A stretch of DNA of 64,000 nucleotides, taken from positions 186,001 to 250,000 of the forward strand of contig JBMNJI010000007.1 in the NCBI GenBank assembly GCA_050951585.1, read 5' to 3'. Origin of the DNA: UBA3937 sp050951585. Its GTDB lineage: Bacteria > Bacillota > Peptococcia > DRI-13 > DTU073. The position numbers were made by a program, and so were the translations under genes. Of this stretch, positions 1 to 9,379 are shown one piece after another (the stretch's first letter is position 1; each line of letters starts with the position of its first letter). Below the pieces are notes generated by a model, which saw only the letters and a list, made by a program, of their open reading frames with translations, searched no databases and was not told the DNA's origin.

Positions 1-129
1 TGATAGTTCGTCGTACGCTGGCTTGGGAATTACAACCCTTCCAGGGTAAAGCAAAGTCAATAAATTTTGTTCATTTACCCATAAGAATACTGAAATGCAG
101 TCACTATCGAAAAAGAGCGAATTAATCAT
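1..129 (-). CDS. PIN-like domain protein, N-terminal 43 codons (runs off the window)
   Basis: Reading the minus strand from an ATG at 129 gives an uninterrupted 43-codon frame to the window edge. It begins MINSLFFDSDCISVFLW and reaches a VVIPKPAYDEL segment. The early D-x-D followed by a hydrophobic strand and the IPKPxYxEL segment resemble the first strand and helix of PIN-like nuclease domains. The ATG lies inside the end of the ImmA/IrrE-like gene (8-base overlap), so the two are translationally coupled and form one operon with the XRE regulator. The PIN assignment rests on a short N-terminus only; later acidic residues are outside the window. Confidence 0.6.
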   Translation of the reverse strand, partial: MINSLFFDSDCISVFLWVNEQNLLTLLYPGRVVIPKPAYDELS

Positions 130-877
130 TTAATTCGCCCCCTTCGCATTCATCCCCGTAAACAAGATCCGGTCTGAAGGCCGTCAGCAATAACTGCTCA
201 TATTTGCCGGTTGAAATAAGGTCTTTTTGAAGTAACTCTTCGGCTTGTTGAATATAATATCCATACGTTTTATATCGCTTATTCTCCGGAAGAGGTTTAT
301 AAAGAGCATCATCATACCCCAAATTTACGGCCGAACAAATTACTCCTTGCCGAAACTGCTCAGCTTGTTGTGAGGTTAAAATGTTGTCTTCAATTAATCT
401 ATATAATAAAGCTTGTCTGCTTAGCCCAAAATATTGTTCTAATTTGACAATTTCCCTTATTCCTATATCTTCTATTGAACCACCTTGTATTTTTCTTAAT
501 GCATCAGATAAAGCGACCGGTGGCATAAGAAAATAGGAAGCAAACCGATCAGCAGCCTTTTCAACTTCATTCCCGCTCCCAATCTTTATTGCACATACCG
601 TAGATTGTTCACTCTCATCATAATACAAGTGATATAATTCATGAGCCAGTGAGAAACGTTGCCTCCCAACAGACATAGAAGAATTGATGGCAATAACCGG
701 ATAGCCATCATTCTTTATACACATTCCGCTTAAATGCTCTCCCATCGGATAAAAGACTAAAGTTAATTGCGGGATTGAGTGAGCCAACGAAAATATATCG
801 ATTGGGGAGGTAGTATCTTCACCCAACTCTTTACGTAAACTTAATGCTTTTATGTAAAGAGTTAATTTATCGATCAA
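122..877 (-). CDS. ImmA/IrrE-family metallopeptidase
   Basis: A 251-residue protein with the zinc-metallopeptidase motif HELYH (in FSLAHELYHLYY) near residues 78-84, followed by a helix containing EKAADRFASYFLMP, the usual third-ligand region of the ImmA/IrrE (DUF955) family. Known members cleave or inactivate a partner XRE-type repressor, for example ImmR of ICEBs1. The start is a TTG at 877, chosen because GGGAGG lies 8 bases upstream; it overlaps the end of the XRE gene by 11 bases. The C-terminal 100 residues are variable and not recognised. Inference: it controls, or is controlled by, the upstream repressor, with the downstream PIN-like protein as third member. Confidence 0.88.
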   Translation of the reverse strand: MIDKLTLYIKALSLRKELGEDTTSPIDIFSLAHSIPQLTLVFYPMGEHLSGMCIKNDGYPVIAINSSMSVGRQRFSLAHELYHLYYDESEQSTVCAIKIGSGNEVEKAADRFASYFLMPPVALSDALRKIQGGSIEDIGIREIVKLEQYFGLSRQALLYRLIEDNILTSQQAEQFRQGVICSAVNLGYDDALYKPLPENKRYKTYGYYIQQAEELLQKDLISTGKYEQLLLTAFRPDLVYGDECEGGELND

Positions 878-1220
878 TTCGTCCGCCTCCCAATAATTTC
901 GTCATAAAATTTAAATTCAATGCGATTCTATTTATGGCGCTAATTGTCTCAAAATCATCTCCGTTTATTTCACTGGCTCTGAAGGCTAATGAAATCCGAT
1001 TTGCAGGCATCAATTCGCTATTAAAGCTCTCTACAGTGATGCCAAATAATGCGGATAATTTATCAAGCATATCGGAAGTAATGGAGCGTTCATTCTTTTC
1101 AATTTTCGAGATTAAACTTTGATCAACATTTAAAAATTTAGCAAGATTACTTTGCGTAAAACCGCTTTGCTCTCTTAAAGCCTTTATTTTTTCACCTAGA
1201 TTAATCATCGTATCGGCCAT
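867..1220 (-). CDS. XRE-family helix-turn-helix regulator
   Basis: A 117-residue protein whose N-terminal 60 residues are a lambda-repressor-like HTH (IKALREQSGFTQSNLAKFLNVDQSLISKIE), with the typical Q-S-x-L-S-K-I-E recognition helix. The ATG at 1220 was chosen over an upstream in-frame start because AAAGGAGG precedes it by 10 bases. It is the first gene of the XRE / ImmA-IrrE / PIN-like operon. The C-terminal half (SLAFRASEINGDDFETISAINRI) is typical of ImmA-associated repressors. It probably represses its own operon. No operator was identified in the roughly 70 bases upstream. Confidence 0.88.
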   Translation of the reverse strand: MADTMINLGEKIKALREQSGFTQSNLAKFLNVDQSLISKIEKNERSITSDMLDKLSALFGITVESFNSELMPANRISLAFRASEINGDDFETISAINRIALNLNFMTKLLGGGRIDR

Positions 1221-1291
1221 AATGATCCCGCCTCCTTTACTATTATTGTATGCGGTTTTTGTCATAATATCAATAGTTAATTATATTTATT

Positions 1292-2044
1292 TTATGACAA
1301 AATGAGGCTTAAAAACTCATGCAGCTTGTATGTTTTTGTTTCTCTTGTCGCATGATTCCATTCCTCATCGAACCTGGCATACTCAATTGCTACCTCATCA
1401 GGAGAGACTGTAACACCACAAATTTCCTCCCGTTCTCCCGGTTCCAATACTAACCTCAGTTCTCCTTGCTCCACATCATAAAGATACAATTCTCCCCCTA
1501 CGCTTACCGTCCCATAAGCAAAACCGATTATGGCCAATAAACGATTATTATCCAGCCAGCATAACACCTTGGGTGTATGTTGGTCTTTTATTTCCTGCTT
1601 TTGTTGAAGGATTAAAGCACTTTGCCCTTTTTCAAGATCATACAGATATACCTCACCTAATTCTTCCCATTCGAAAACATCCATATAGGCAAACCTGGTA
1701 CCATCAGGCGATACTACCGGGGACGAACAATACGGATTATCGCAAATTACTATTTCCCCTTTTTCAGAAGCGATGGTGATAAGACGTTCATAATCATCAT
1801 CAACAGCCGATTTATAAAGCAGTTTACTGCCATCCGCCAACTGATACTCTTCTTTGATATTAAACGAAGACTCAGGGCTGCTATTTTCTGCAGAATCATT
1901 TTCGTCTAAATTAGTGTCATCTGCTACAATGCCACCGACATTTGACTCTTGTAAATTGTGATTTATAAAGAGCACAGCTCCGACTGCTACCACAAGTATT
2001 AACGACGCAACCATAAGATATTTTTTCTTGAATTTCGCAGTCAT
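1292..2044 (-). CDS. Membrane-anchored DUF4652-like protein
   Basis: A 250-residue protein with a short basic N-terminus and a single hydrophobic helix (YLMVASLILVVAVGAVLF, about residues 9-26), then an acidic Ser/Asn/Asp-rich linker and an extracytoplasmic domain. That domain contains VVSPDGTRFAYMD, VYLYDLEKGQ, VLCWLDNNRLLAIIGFAYGTVSVGGELYLYD and VTVSPDEVAIEY: repeated beta-propeller-like strands of the kind seen in DUF4652/TolB-like proteins. GGAGGTG lies 9 bases before the ATG. No enzyme motif is visible. Probably a surface-exposed protein of unknown function, transcribed alone. Confidence 0.7.
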   Translation of the reverse strand: MTAKFKKKYLMVASLILVVAVGAVLFINHNLQESNVGGIVADDTNLDENDSAENSSPESSFNIKEEYQLADGSKLLYKSAVDDDYERLITIASEKGEIVICDNPYCSSPVVSPDGTRFAYMDVFEWEELGEVYLYDLEKGQSALILQQKQEIKDQHTPKVLCWLDNNRLLAIIGFAYGTVSVGGELYLYDVEQGELRLVLEPGEREEICGVTVSPDEVAIEYARFDEEWNHATRETKTYKLHEFLSLILS

Positions 2045-2098
2045 AATAAAACACCTCCATTTTTTCAGTCATGGTTCATTAGAAAAATATAATAGCAT

Positions 2099-2425
2099 TC
2101 ACTTGCTGATTACTTCCCGTAGCAGCAGCTTTTTCGTGAAGCTGCCTCTTTCTTCAACCTTAGCTTTTCTTATTGCTTCGAACTCAGCATGTGAAACTCC
2201 TGCACAATCAAGCAAGGCATACACAACTTCCACTAAATCAGCCAATTCCTCGACACTGCCGCTGTCCAGATATTCCTGCATTTCTTCTGCCAGCTTTAGC
2301 TTTAGATACTTCGCATAGTCCTGCTCGTCTAATACTTCGACAATCGCCTTATTGCCGTGTTTCTCAATTATCTCCGGAATTCTGTCACGAATAAGTTTAT
2401 CGTATTTTATAACTTTGTGCACCAT
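2099..2425 (-). CDS. MazG-like nucleoside triphosphate pyrophosphohydrolase
   Basis: About 108 residues beginning MVHKVIKYDKLIRDRIPEII. The family signature is present: KLIRDRIPEII, then EEMQEYLD, then EELADLVEVVYALLD. These acidic EExxE and ExxD groups bind the Mg2+ ions used to hydrolyse NTPs to NMP plus pyrophosphate, a house-cleaning function. The length fits the stand-alone single-domain group. An alternative start lies 11 codons upstream; the chosen ATG is better supported by homology to KLIRDRIP-type proteins than by its weakly spaced Shine-Dalgarno. No operon partner is evident. Confidence 0.8.
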   Translation of the reverse strand: MVHKVIKYDKLIRDRIPEIIEKHGNKAIVEVLDEQDYAKYLKLKLAEEMQEYLDSGSVEELADLVEVVYALLDCAGVSHAEFEAIRKAKVEERGSFTKKLLLREVISK

Positions 2426-2543
2426 AGTTCTCAACTCAACTCCTAGAATCTGAATCAATCACACATTGAGGGGCTTTTATACAGCATCTCAATATGTTCA
2501 ATACCATCTAACAAATATACATCCGAGACTTGTTTGAAGCACA

Positions 2544-3319
2544 TCATATTAGATTACCTTCCAGAACTGTTACTGCCTTACCCGAAATTAATACCCTTTC
2601 GCCAGCTACCTGTACTTTTAATACGCCACCTCTTTTTGATGCTTGATATGCAATGAAACTATCTTTCCCAAGCTTTTTCTGCCAATAAGGGCCAAGACAA
2701 CAGTGGGCCGAACCAGTCACCGGGTCTTCAAATATCCCAACTTCAGGTGCAAAAAACCGTGAGATAAAATCATATTCACTTGATTTTGCTGTAACAATTA
2801 CTCCTCTCATGTGTACCTGCAAAAGTTTTGTGAAATCTGGCAATATACTTTTCACCGTCTCTTCTGAATCAACTTCGACTAAATAATCGAAGACATTTTT
2901 TCCAATATAGATTGGCTTAATACCCAGTGCTTCGATAAGTTCTTTAGGGGCATCCGTTTTCTCTTCCGGTGTAACCGGGAAATTCAGTTGAATCCAACTA
3001 TCGATTTTTTTCGCTGTAAGTAGTCCACTTTTCGTATAGAAATTAGCCTCCTGCTCTTGTTTCAAGTATCCTTTTTCCCACAAAATATGGGCACTGGCTA
3101 ATGTTGCATGCCCACAGAGATCAACTTCTGAACTAGGCGTAAACCAGCGCAAACTAAATCCTTGCTCCATTGGAACAAGAAAGGCGGTTTCCGCTAGATT
3201 CATCTCACTAGCAACATCCTGCATCCATTGTTCTGTTGAGCATCATCCAATATGCAAACAGCAGCGGGATTTCCTTTAAATGGCTTGTCAGTAAATGCGT
3301 CTACTTGATAAATCTTCAT
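2544..3319 (-). pseudogene. PhzF-family isomerase gene with a one-base frameshift
   Basis: The minus strand encodes a PhzF-fold protein in two frames. From ATG 3319 the frame reads MKIYQVDAFTDKPFKGNPAAV and continues to about 3228. It then shifts by one base into a frame reading WMQDVASEMNLAETAFLVP and running to 2544. Together these make a normal roughly 259-residue member with both conserved blocks: GNPAAVC with the E of NLAETAF, and CGHATLASAHILW plus DPVTGSAHCCLGPYW. The junction is within AACAGAACAATGG. GGGAGAG precedes the ATG. Members of this fold are isomerases or epimerases of unclear substrate. Either the gene is inactivated or a base is missing from the assembly. Confidence 0.85.
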
Positions 3320-3365
3320 AGTTGTCATCTCTCCCTATCTGATGTGCTAATAATAATCATACTAT

Positions 3366-4097
3366 TTATACGTTTACTTTAAATTTACATTTGGGATAAT
3401 TTGAACACCCTTTAAACTGCCCATATCTTCCACTACGTTGTATAAGCCTACCTCTACACTTTGGACATATGTCGGCATTAATTAGGGTTGCCTTTTCTTG
3501 TTTATTAATAGTTATATCTGCAACATGCTTCTTTCTCGTTTCCTTGTCTTTGATATTTAGTTCTAGTAGTTTATTAAAGATTGCTTCTTTTTCTGATCCA
3601 GATAGGTTGTCCTCTTTGTATTTACGTATAGTCTTTATAAGCTTAACTGTATAAATAACATCGGTTTTAGTTTTTATCTTCAGCTCCGCTTTGATAGGAA
3701 ACACAATTATTGTTATGTATTTGATATCAGGATATTCACTAAGATGGTGTTTTAGCGCTTGAATATGCCCAAAGTTCTGCCTTATCGGATTATAGAATTT
3801 CTCTTTTCTTTTGTAAATCACTTGGGTCCAATATTCACTGAAATCATCACCAATAATCCAACCACAACAATTCTTTGTTTCTATAACAAAGATACCATAA
3901 TTTGAAATAACTACATGGTCTATTTGTGAAGTTTTACCCTCAACCTCTAACATGAGATCATTTATTATCTTGTAATCCTTTGGATCAAGTATGGATAGAA
4001 TACCGGCAACTTTCTTCTCTCCAATAAGCCCTTTAATTTTTGGTCTGAAAAGGCGAAGAATTATGCATAGTATGATAATTAATAAAATAAACCACAT
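3366..4097 (-). CDS. NERD-domain protein with C-terminal zinc finger
   Basis: About 243 residues starting at MWFILL, chosen because GAGGGGTGG lies 9 bases before that ATG; a longer frame would run into the upstream gene. One N-terminal membrane helix is followed by a NERD nuclease-related domain with GEKKVAGIL, SQIDHVVISNYGIFVIETKN (the D and ExK of an endonuclease-like core) and NPIRQNFGHIQALKHHL. The C-terminus is a topoisomerase-type C4 zinc finger (CPKCRGRL - CSNYPKCKF). NERD proteins are thought to act on nucleic acid; the role here is unknown. It is downstream of the HEPN-like/CBS gene. Confidence 0.85.
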   Translation of the reverse strand: MWFILLIIILCIILRLFRPKIKGLIGEKKVAGILSILDPKDYKIINDLMLEVEGKTSQIDHVVISNYGIFVIETKNCCGWIIGDDFSEYWTQVIYKRKEKFYNPIRQNFGHIQALKHHLSEYPDIKYITIIVFPIKAELKIKTKTDVIYTVKLIKTIRKYKEDNLSGSEKEAIFNKLLELNIKDKETRKKHVADITINKQEKATLINADICPKCRGRLIQRSGRYGQFKGCSNYPKCKFKVNV

Positions 4098-4189
4098 GGA
4101 CGGTAGCCACCCCTCAATTAGTATAAAGTTACACCATTTATGCCAGAGATGTTTGTCGACTTTTGCATATCTTACATTTCGTTGAGTAG

Positions 4190-4501
4190 TTAGTAAATAA
4201 TCCCATAACAATATTCAATGTATTGGCTCCTATGTACATCAAATTTTAGACCTTGTGTCTTTAAATTTTCTAAAATGAATTTATCAAGAGTATATGGATC
4301 TCTTTTCTGCATATATTCTAGTTCTTGTATTGTGACTCTTACCTTATAGTTATCAAAACTAACTAAGTAACCATTTTTCCCTTTAATTATCGCAGAACTA
4401 AATTGAAATTCCTCTGAAATTGTATTACAGACAAAACTAATGAATTTTTCTATCGGACTATTATGGCTTATCAGTCCTCTTGTCCATCCTTGCGTATTCA
4501 T
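4190..4501 (-). CDS. Hypothetical protein, 103 aa
   Basis: Not a recognised family. A small soluble alpha/beta-looking protein containing IIKGKNGYLVSFDNYKVRVTIQELEYM and a C-terminal helix. Its ATG overlaps the last codon of the HEPN-like/CBS gene (ATGA-type overlap), so it is very probably co-translated with it. This tight coupling is the only functional hint. Codon use and AT content match the surrounding accessory block, which is more AT-rich than the core operons further right. Confidence 0.6.
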   Translation of the reverse strand: MNTQGWTRGLISHNSPIEKFISFVCNTISEEFQFSSAIIKGKNGYLVSFDNYKVRVTIQELEYMQKRDPYTLDKFILENLKTQGLKFDVHRSQYIEYCYGIIY

Positions 4502-5241
4502 TTATTAAAAACCCCTTCTGGATTATATCCGGCCAAATCCCATGCCGTTATCATCCCTAGTATTTTTTCCTTTGGCTTACCGTTCTCGGTTATAAAAACA
4601 ACAGAAATCCTTTTTTGATCTTTAAGACCAATTTGAAATATATTTTCAATATCAATTACCAATGCTTTTTTTGAAACAAATTCAAAACACTCACTTTCGT
4701 GTTTATCAATTGGTATGAATTCTTCAAACTCTTTTATAAGTACATCATCCTCAATAAACAACACTCCATTTTTTATAATATATGAAAATAATGTACTTTC
4801 ACTAAACACTCCAATTAATACTCCTTTATCCAACACCGGTACATGCGTATAAGTGTTTTTACTCATTTCTTTCATAACATTTAATGCATTTGAATTTAAG
4901 GTAGCAATGAATATATTACTTGCCTTTACTGCTATTGTATCCAATGCCCTAGGGGGATCTAGAACTTGATTCTTGATACTTTCATACCTTGTTATGACAG
5001 CACTATGAGGTTCAGCTATTGGATCAGCATTCTTTTTATCAGGATTATGCACTATAGCATTTCTCAAACTGGCAAAACTTTTTAATTCATGTTTATGCGC
5101 ATTAAAAACACTACTTTTCTGAACCATCTTTTTAATTAGTTCAGTATGTGGAACTCGCTCATCTTCTTGAAGATATTTTCTCATATATTCGTCTAGCTCA
5201 TTATAAATCGTAATAAATCTATCTGCATTACTACTGCTCAA
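4498..5241 (-). CDS. HEPN-like domain fused to a CBS-domain pair
   Basis: About 248 residues from a TTG start at 5241, preferred because AAAGGAG sits 9 bases upstream; an ATG three codons earlier touches that Shine-Dalgarno and is unlikely. The N-terminal 80 residues are helical and include RNAIVHN (R60 to H65), matching the R-x4-6-H signature of HEPN RNases. Residues about 95-240 carry two CBS motifs (ALNVMKEMSKNTYTHVPVLDKGVLIGVFSES and ISVVFITENGKPKEKILGMITAWDL), which usually bind adenine nucleotides or related ligands. Inference: a ligand-gated RNase-like protein, perhaps defensive. The HEPN call rests on one motif and the helical context. Confidence 0.7.
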   Translation of the reverse strand: MSSSNADRFITIYNELDEYMRKYLQEDERVPHTELIKKMVQKSSVFNAHKHELKSFASLRNAIVHNPDKKNADPIAEPHSAVITRYESIKNQVLDPPRALDTIAVKASNIFIATLNSNALNVMKEMSKNTYTHVPVLDKGVLIGVFSESTLFSYIIKNGVLFIEDDVLIKEFEEFIPIDKHESECFEFVSKKALVIDIENIFQIGLKDQKRISVVFITENGKPKEKILGMITAWDLAGYNPEGVFNK

Positions 5242-5459
5242 GTTTTTCATCTCCTTTAGGATAATCACCATTAGCCCACAATCTACCATAATCGCTTAAA
5301 TAAAATAATTAGATTTGTGAAGATGATTATAAATATTATTCAATGCCATGATAACGGGAATCGTTTTATTTAGACTTAACCTTCCGCCTTTCGGCAATGT
5401 ATTAGGCACAAGCTAAACAAACTTATCTAATAAGCTTTCTATCCCTTTGACAAACAACT

Positions 5460-8116
5460 TTATGCCCCTCCAATTTCAGTCTGGATTTTCTCCAGCCGTT
5501 CCTTGAAAAACCTCCTACCGCGGTAATCGATGATATCCTTGAAGTGCCTGACAAAAGCAGGATTATGCAAATACTCTTCTAAAGCTGGATTCAGGGCAAA
5601 GCCCTGGGCCTCTTCGCGGAAAAACTCCGGAGAGGATTGCTGCAAAAAGTGCATTGGATTCCGGCGGGCTAAATCCACAAATTCCTTTTTACCCCAGGTT
5701 CTATAATCCCGGCTGCCTTTATCCCGAAGCATATCCACCGCATTTGAGGCATTGGCATAAAACTCCTGAAAGCTGTGATAGATATCTTCTTCGTCAATAA
5801 ATAGCATCATATCTCCATGATTATAAAAAGCCAAAAATATCGGTAATTTATACATTTTCGTCATAGAGGTTTTTTCTATTGCCCGCAAAAACTCATGGGC
5901 AACTGTCCCCAGTAAAGCTTTTTCATCCGCTGAAATTTCGCCCACCTTATCCAGAAACGAAAGATAATCACGGAAGATATTTGTTCCGGCTCTACTTCGT
6001 AAAGCCGCATAAATTCCTTCATCCAAATATGTGTACATGGCCAGCCGCATCGGTTTCTCCCCAAGCACCTCTTTGATTCTGAAGTATTCCTCCTTCACTC
6101 GCTCAAAGAGCTCTTTCTGGGCCTCAGCCATCTGCTTAAAGAGGTTGACCAACCTAAAATCATAAGTTCACAAAACAACCTTCCGGATATTCTTCCTCAT
6201 CCGGCAAGATTACCGTCCTTGACCGCTGTCCGATGCCCCCTCTGCCATCTCCCGTGAGGAAAAAGGGAAGCAGATTCGCTTTTTTATAATTACCGATAAA
6301 GTCTAGCACATTCACATAATTCTTCTTTCCCGTTTTTCGCAGTCCTCTGCCTAACTGCTGCAGAAACACGGTCGGTGATTCGGTTGGCCTCAAAAACATC
6401 ACCAGATCCAAATCCGGAATGTCTAATCCCTCATTAAACATATCCACCGAAAAGATTACATTAATTTCTGAATTCCTTAATTTTTTAAGAGCTTCCCGAC
6501 GCTCCAGTAAATATGACGCGCCGTCATTATTTGTCAAGCTATTCTTCGCTAAGCCGCTACGTCATTGCTGCATTTAATCCGCCTCCGCTAATTACGGCAC
6601 AGGCTTTAATGCCGTGCCTCACAAAATATTCCGCCATAAACAAGGCATGTCCTCGGCTGGCGCAGAACCCTAACGCCCTTTCGCTCTTATACTTAAGGTA
6701 ATTCTGCAAAATCAAATCAGCCCTTTTATGAAGCTTTAAGGCTTCTTCCAATTGCTTTTCATCATACTTGCCTTGACGATATTCAATGGAGCCATAGTCT
6801 GTTTCGTCAAAAATGCCGTAATACCGGAAAGGGACAAGCCATCCTTTATTTATGGCCTCCTTGAGTCGTACCTCATATACTACATTGTAGTCACACAATG
6901 CAAATACATCCTGATTATCCAGCCTTTCAGGTGTTGCGGTGAGCCCGAGCAAAAACTTCGGCCGAAAATACGCCAGCACCTTTTTATACCCATCCGCAAC
7001 GGCATGATGAAACTCATCAATGACAAGATAATCAAATTCATCCCGCTGGAAGAAGCCGCTGTGCAGGTACTCTTCCTTCCCAATGGTTTGCACAGTCGCA
7101 AACAGTATTTCACAGTTTTGATTCTTCCGCTCCCCGCTAAAAAAGCCGGTTGATTTTTCCGGTCGGACGCATTGAAAAGTCCTTTCCGCCTGAAAAAGGA
7201 TTTCCTCCCGATGGGCGATAAAAAGCACCCGGGGAAATTCCCTTGAATCAAAAGCAGCCAGATAAGTTTTCCCGACCCCGGTCGCCGCAACGATTAAACC
7301 TTTCTCCCAACCCTCGAGCCGACTTTTCTTTAATTCATACAATGCCTCAATCTGCGCACCCATAGGCAAAGGAAAAGAGATGATCTTACCTGTTACTACA
7401 TCTTTCGCATTAGAACCGGAAGTACCTACGAAGCCTTGTTCACCATAAGTATCCTCTAGGCCTTTCTGATAGGCCTTTTCAAGCTCGGCGGCGCTGGTAT
7501 GCTTTTTCGGCTGCTCCTCTCCCGAGCCGCTTTCCATTTTTTCAAGGTCCTCGAAAAGCTTGGGTCTTTTCCAGCTTTTCGAATACCGCCGCAATTCCAG
7601 ATCATCAACAACAATTGAATAATTCAGAAACAAATTTTCAAAGGTCTGCTTAAAATGTGTATAATCTTCCGGACTAGTCTTGGCCGAAATCCTGTAATTC
7701 CACTCAATCCCGTCGGTCAAGGCAGAACGGGAGACATTGGACGAACCGACAAATATTTCGCCATCATCTTCATACTCAAATAGATATGCCTTCGGATGGA
7801 AAGATTTATGGGCAACATTATAGAAGCGCAAATCCACCTGTTCCCCCAAGGCATCCTTCAATAAATAAAGAGCCTGCGGTTGGGTTATCTTAAGGTAATT
7901 TCCACAAAGGATCCTTAAAATCGTCCCTCTCTCCACAGCCTCTTTAAAGTCATCCACTAGTAGCCGTACTCCCGACTCCATCAAGAAGGCAACAACAATA
8001 TCGACCTTTTTCGCCTTGGCAATTGCCACTTTTAACCGGTCATACAAATGATCATGGTCACCGGTAACACAATTTCGATTGAAGCGATCATTTTGTAAAA
8101 ATGAATATTGCCCCAT
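5460..8116 (-). pseudogene. PLD-nuclease/SF2-helicase gene broken by two frameshifts
   Basis: Three consecutive minus-strand frames encode one long protein. Segment 1 (8116-6557) has a phospholipase-D-like domain (HPKAYLFE and GSSNVSRSAL around residues 108-134), then an SF2 helicase with AATGVGKTYLA (motif I), DEFHHA (motif II) and GLTATPER (motif III). Segment 2 (6537-6160) holds the second RecA lobe with SVDMFNEGLDIP and QQLGRGLRK (motifs V and VI). Segment 3 (6152-5460) is the C-terminal domain. The second break is a single extra T near 6165: removing it joins CFVN to YDFRLVNLF. The first break lies near 6550. Intact homologues are single proteins over 850 aa, so this one is inactivated unless the breaks are sequence errors. 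Confidence 0.85.
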
Positions 8117-8160
8117 CAATCTAATCCCCTTTGCTTCACTTTGAAACGCTCAACGCTCCT

Positions 8161-8547
8161 TTAGCCGTCATACTCCACAAGTGGCTTTTTGATCTTTCTG
8201 ACTCCGCCTCTGGGATTTTCCACGTCCCCGTTATACCGGGGGATTAAGTGGATATGCAAATGAAAGATCGTCTGACCGGCGGCTTCCCCTATATTAATGC
8301 CGATGTTATAGCCATCCGGCTTTAATTCTCCATCCAGCAAACCTTTTACTTTTTGCAACAAATCATTGAAAGCCGATACTTCTTCCGTTGTGGCATCAAA
8401 GAAATTGGCAAAATGCCTTTTCGGCATCACCAACACATGTCCTTTATTAACCGGAAAAGTATCATATATGGCAAAGGCCAATTCGTTTTCCATGATGATC
8501 TTTTGGTTCTTTAGATAGTCACAAAAAATGCAATGATTTGTATTCAT
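8161..8547 (-). CDS. HIT-family (histidine triad) nucleotide-binding protein
   Basis: 128 residues with an N-terminal zinc-type C-x-x-C (CIFCDYL) and the catalytic triad HLHIHL near residues 96-101, preceded by GHVLVMPKRHFANFFD. HIT proteins hydrolyse nucleoside phosphoramidates, dinucleotides or AMP conjugates. This one differs from the second HIT gene at 48.6 kb in both the N-terminal CIFCDY and the C-terminal tail, so the two are separate subfamilies and not a recent duplication. It is followed by radC with no shared regulatory element visible. Confidence 0.92.
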   Translation of the reverse strand: MNTNHCIFCDYLKNQKIIMENELAFAIYDTFPVNKGHVLVMPKRHFANFFDATTEEVSAFNDLLQKVKGLLDGELKPDGYNIGINIGEAAGQTIFHLHIHLIPRYNGDVENPRGGVRKIKKPLVEYDG

Positions 8548-8598
8548 AGCTACGCCTCCCCTAACACTAATTTTTGAATTAATATATTCAACCCCATT

Positions 8599-9276
8599 CT
8601 ACAACAACCCATTGTCGGCAAAGCTAAAAAACTGATCACCGGCCACAATAATGTGATCAACCACGCGAATCGCGATCGCTTCTGTAGCTTCCCTAATTGT
8701 CTTCGTCACTTCAATATCGCCCTTCGAAGGGCGCAGGCTTCCGCCCGGATGATTATGAGCGACGATAATCGTATTAGCTTTATGCCGCAAAGCCGCTTCG
8801 ACGATTAATCTTGGGTAAACAGGAGCTTCATTAATGGTGCCCTCGTGCACCAGCGAGGCATGATTAACCCTGTTCTGAGAATCCAGACTAATCACATAAA
8901 AAGCCTCATAGGTTCTGCCGGCAAAAAGGGTCTTAATATAAGCCCCGGCCGCTTGCGGATTACCTAAAACAGGCCTGTCCCCTAATTTCCCTTTATAATA
9001 CCTACCGGCAAGCTTCGGGATCAGCGAAACCAGAATTGCTGTATTCTCACTGACTTGGCACCGCTCGCAAATTGCCTTCGCATCAGCCTCAAACAAGCCC
9101 GCCAGTGAGCCAAATTCCCGAATCATTTTATGGGCCAGCTCATTCGTATCCTTCATCGGAATGCAATAAAACAAAAGCATCTCCAGTACCTGATGGTCAG
9201 CAAAAGCGTCTAATCCTTCCTCAAGATATCTTGCTTTCACCCGCTGTCGATGCCCTTGGTGTAAATTTTTATCCAT
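8599..9276 (-). CDS. radC: RadC-family JAB1/MPN-domain protein
   Basis: 225 residues. The N-terminal part has GHRQRVKARYLEEGLDAFADHQVLEMLLFY and a helix-hairpin-helix-like segment. The C-terminal JAMM-type metal site reads HNHPGGSLRPSKGD (about residues 172-185): H-x-H with S and D in the expected positions. RadC proteins are widespread; the long-assumed DNA repair role is not well supported and the biochemical function remains uncertain. Length is normal. It is apparently monocistronic, with about 360 bases upstream containing only a candidate small peptide gene. Confidence 0.93.
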   Translation of the reverse strand: MDKNLHQGHRQRVKARYLEEGLDAFADHQVLEMLLFYCIPMKDTNELAHKMIREFGSLAGLFEADAKAICERCQVSENTAILVSLIPKLAGRYYKGKLGDRPVLGNPQAAGAYIKTLFAGRTYEAFYVISLDSQNRVNHASLVHEGTINEAPVYPRLIVEAALRHKANTIIVAHNHPGGSLRPSKGDIEVTKTIREATEAIAIRVVDHIIVAGDQFFSFADNGLL

Positions 9277-9379
9277 TGAACCCCTCTTACAGAAAAAACC
9301 TCATAACGATATTATACAACATTTTCCTGCCATTTTGTGTAGTTATTATTGAAAAAATGACAAAAGCAAATTATTAGCA

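Noticed and set aside
844..1122. Plus-strand frame opposite the XRE gene, and similar frames opposite dnaK, feoB and ABC genes
   Set aside because: These are reverse-strand shadows of well-supported genes without ribosome sites.
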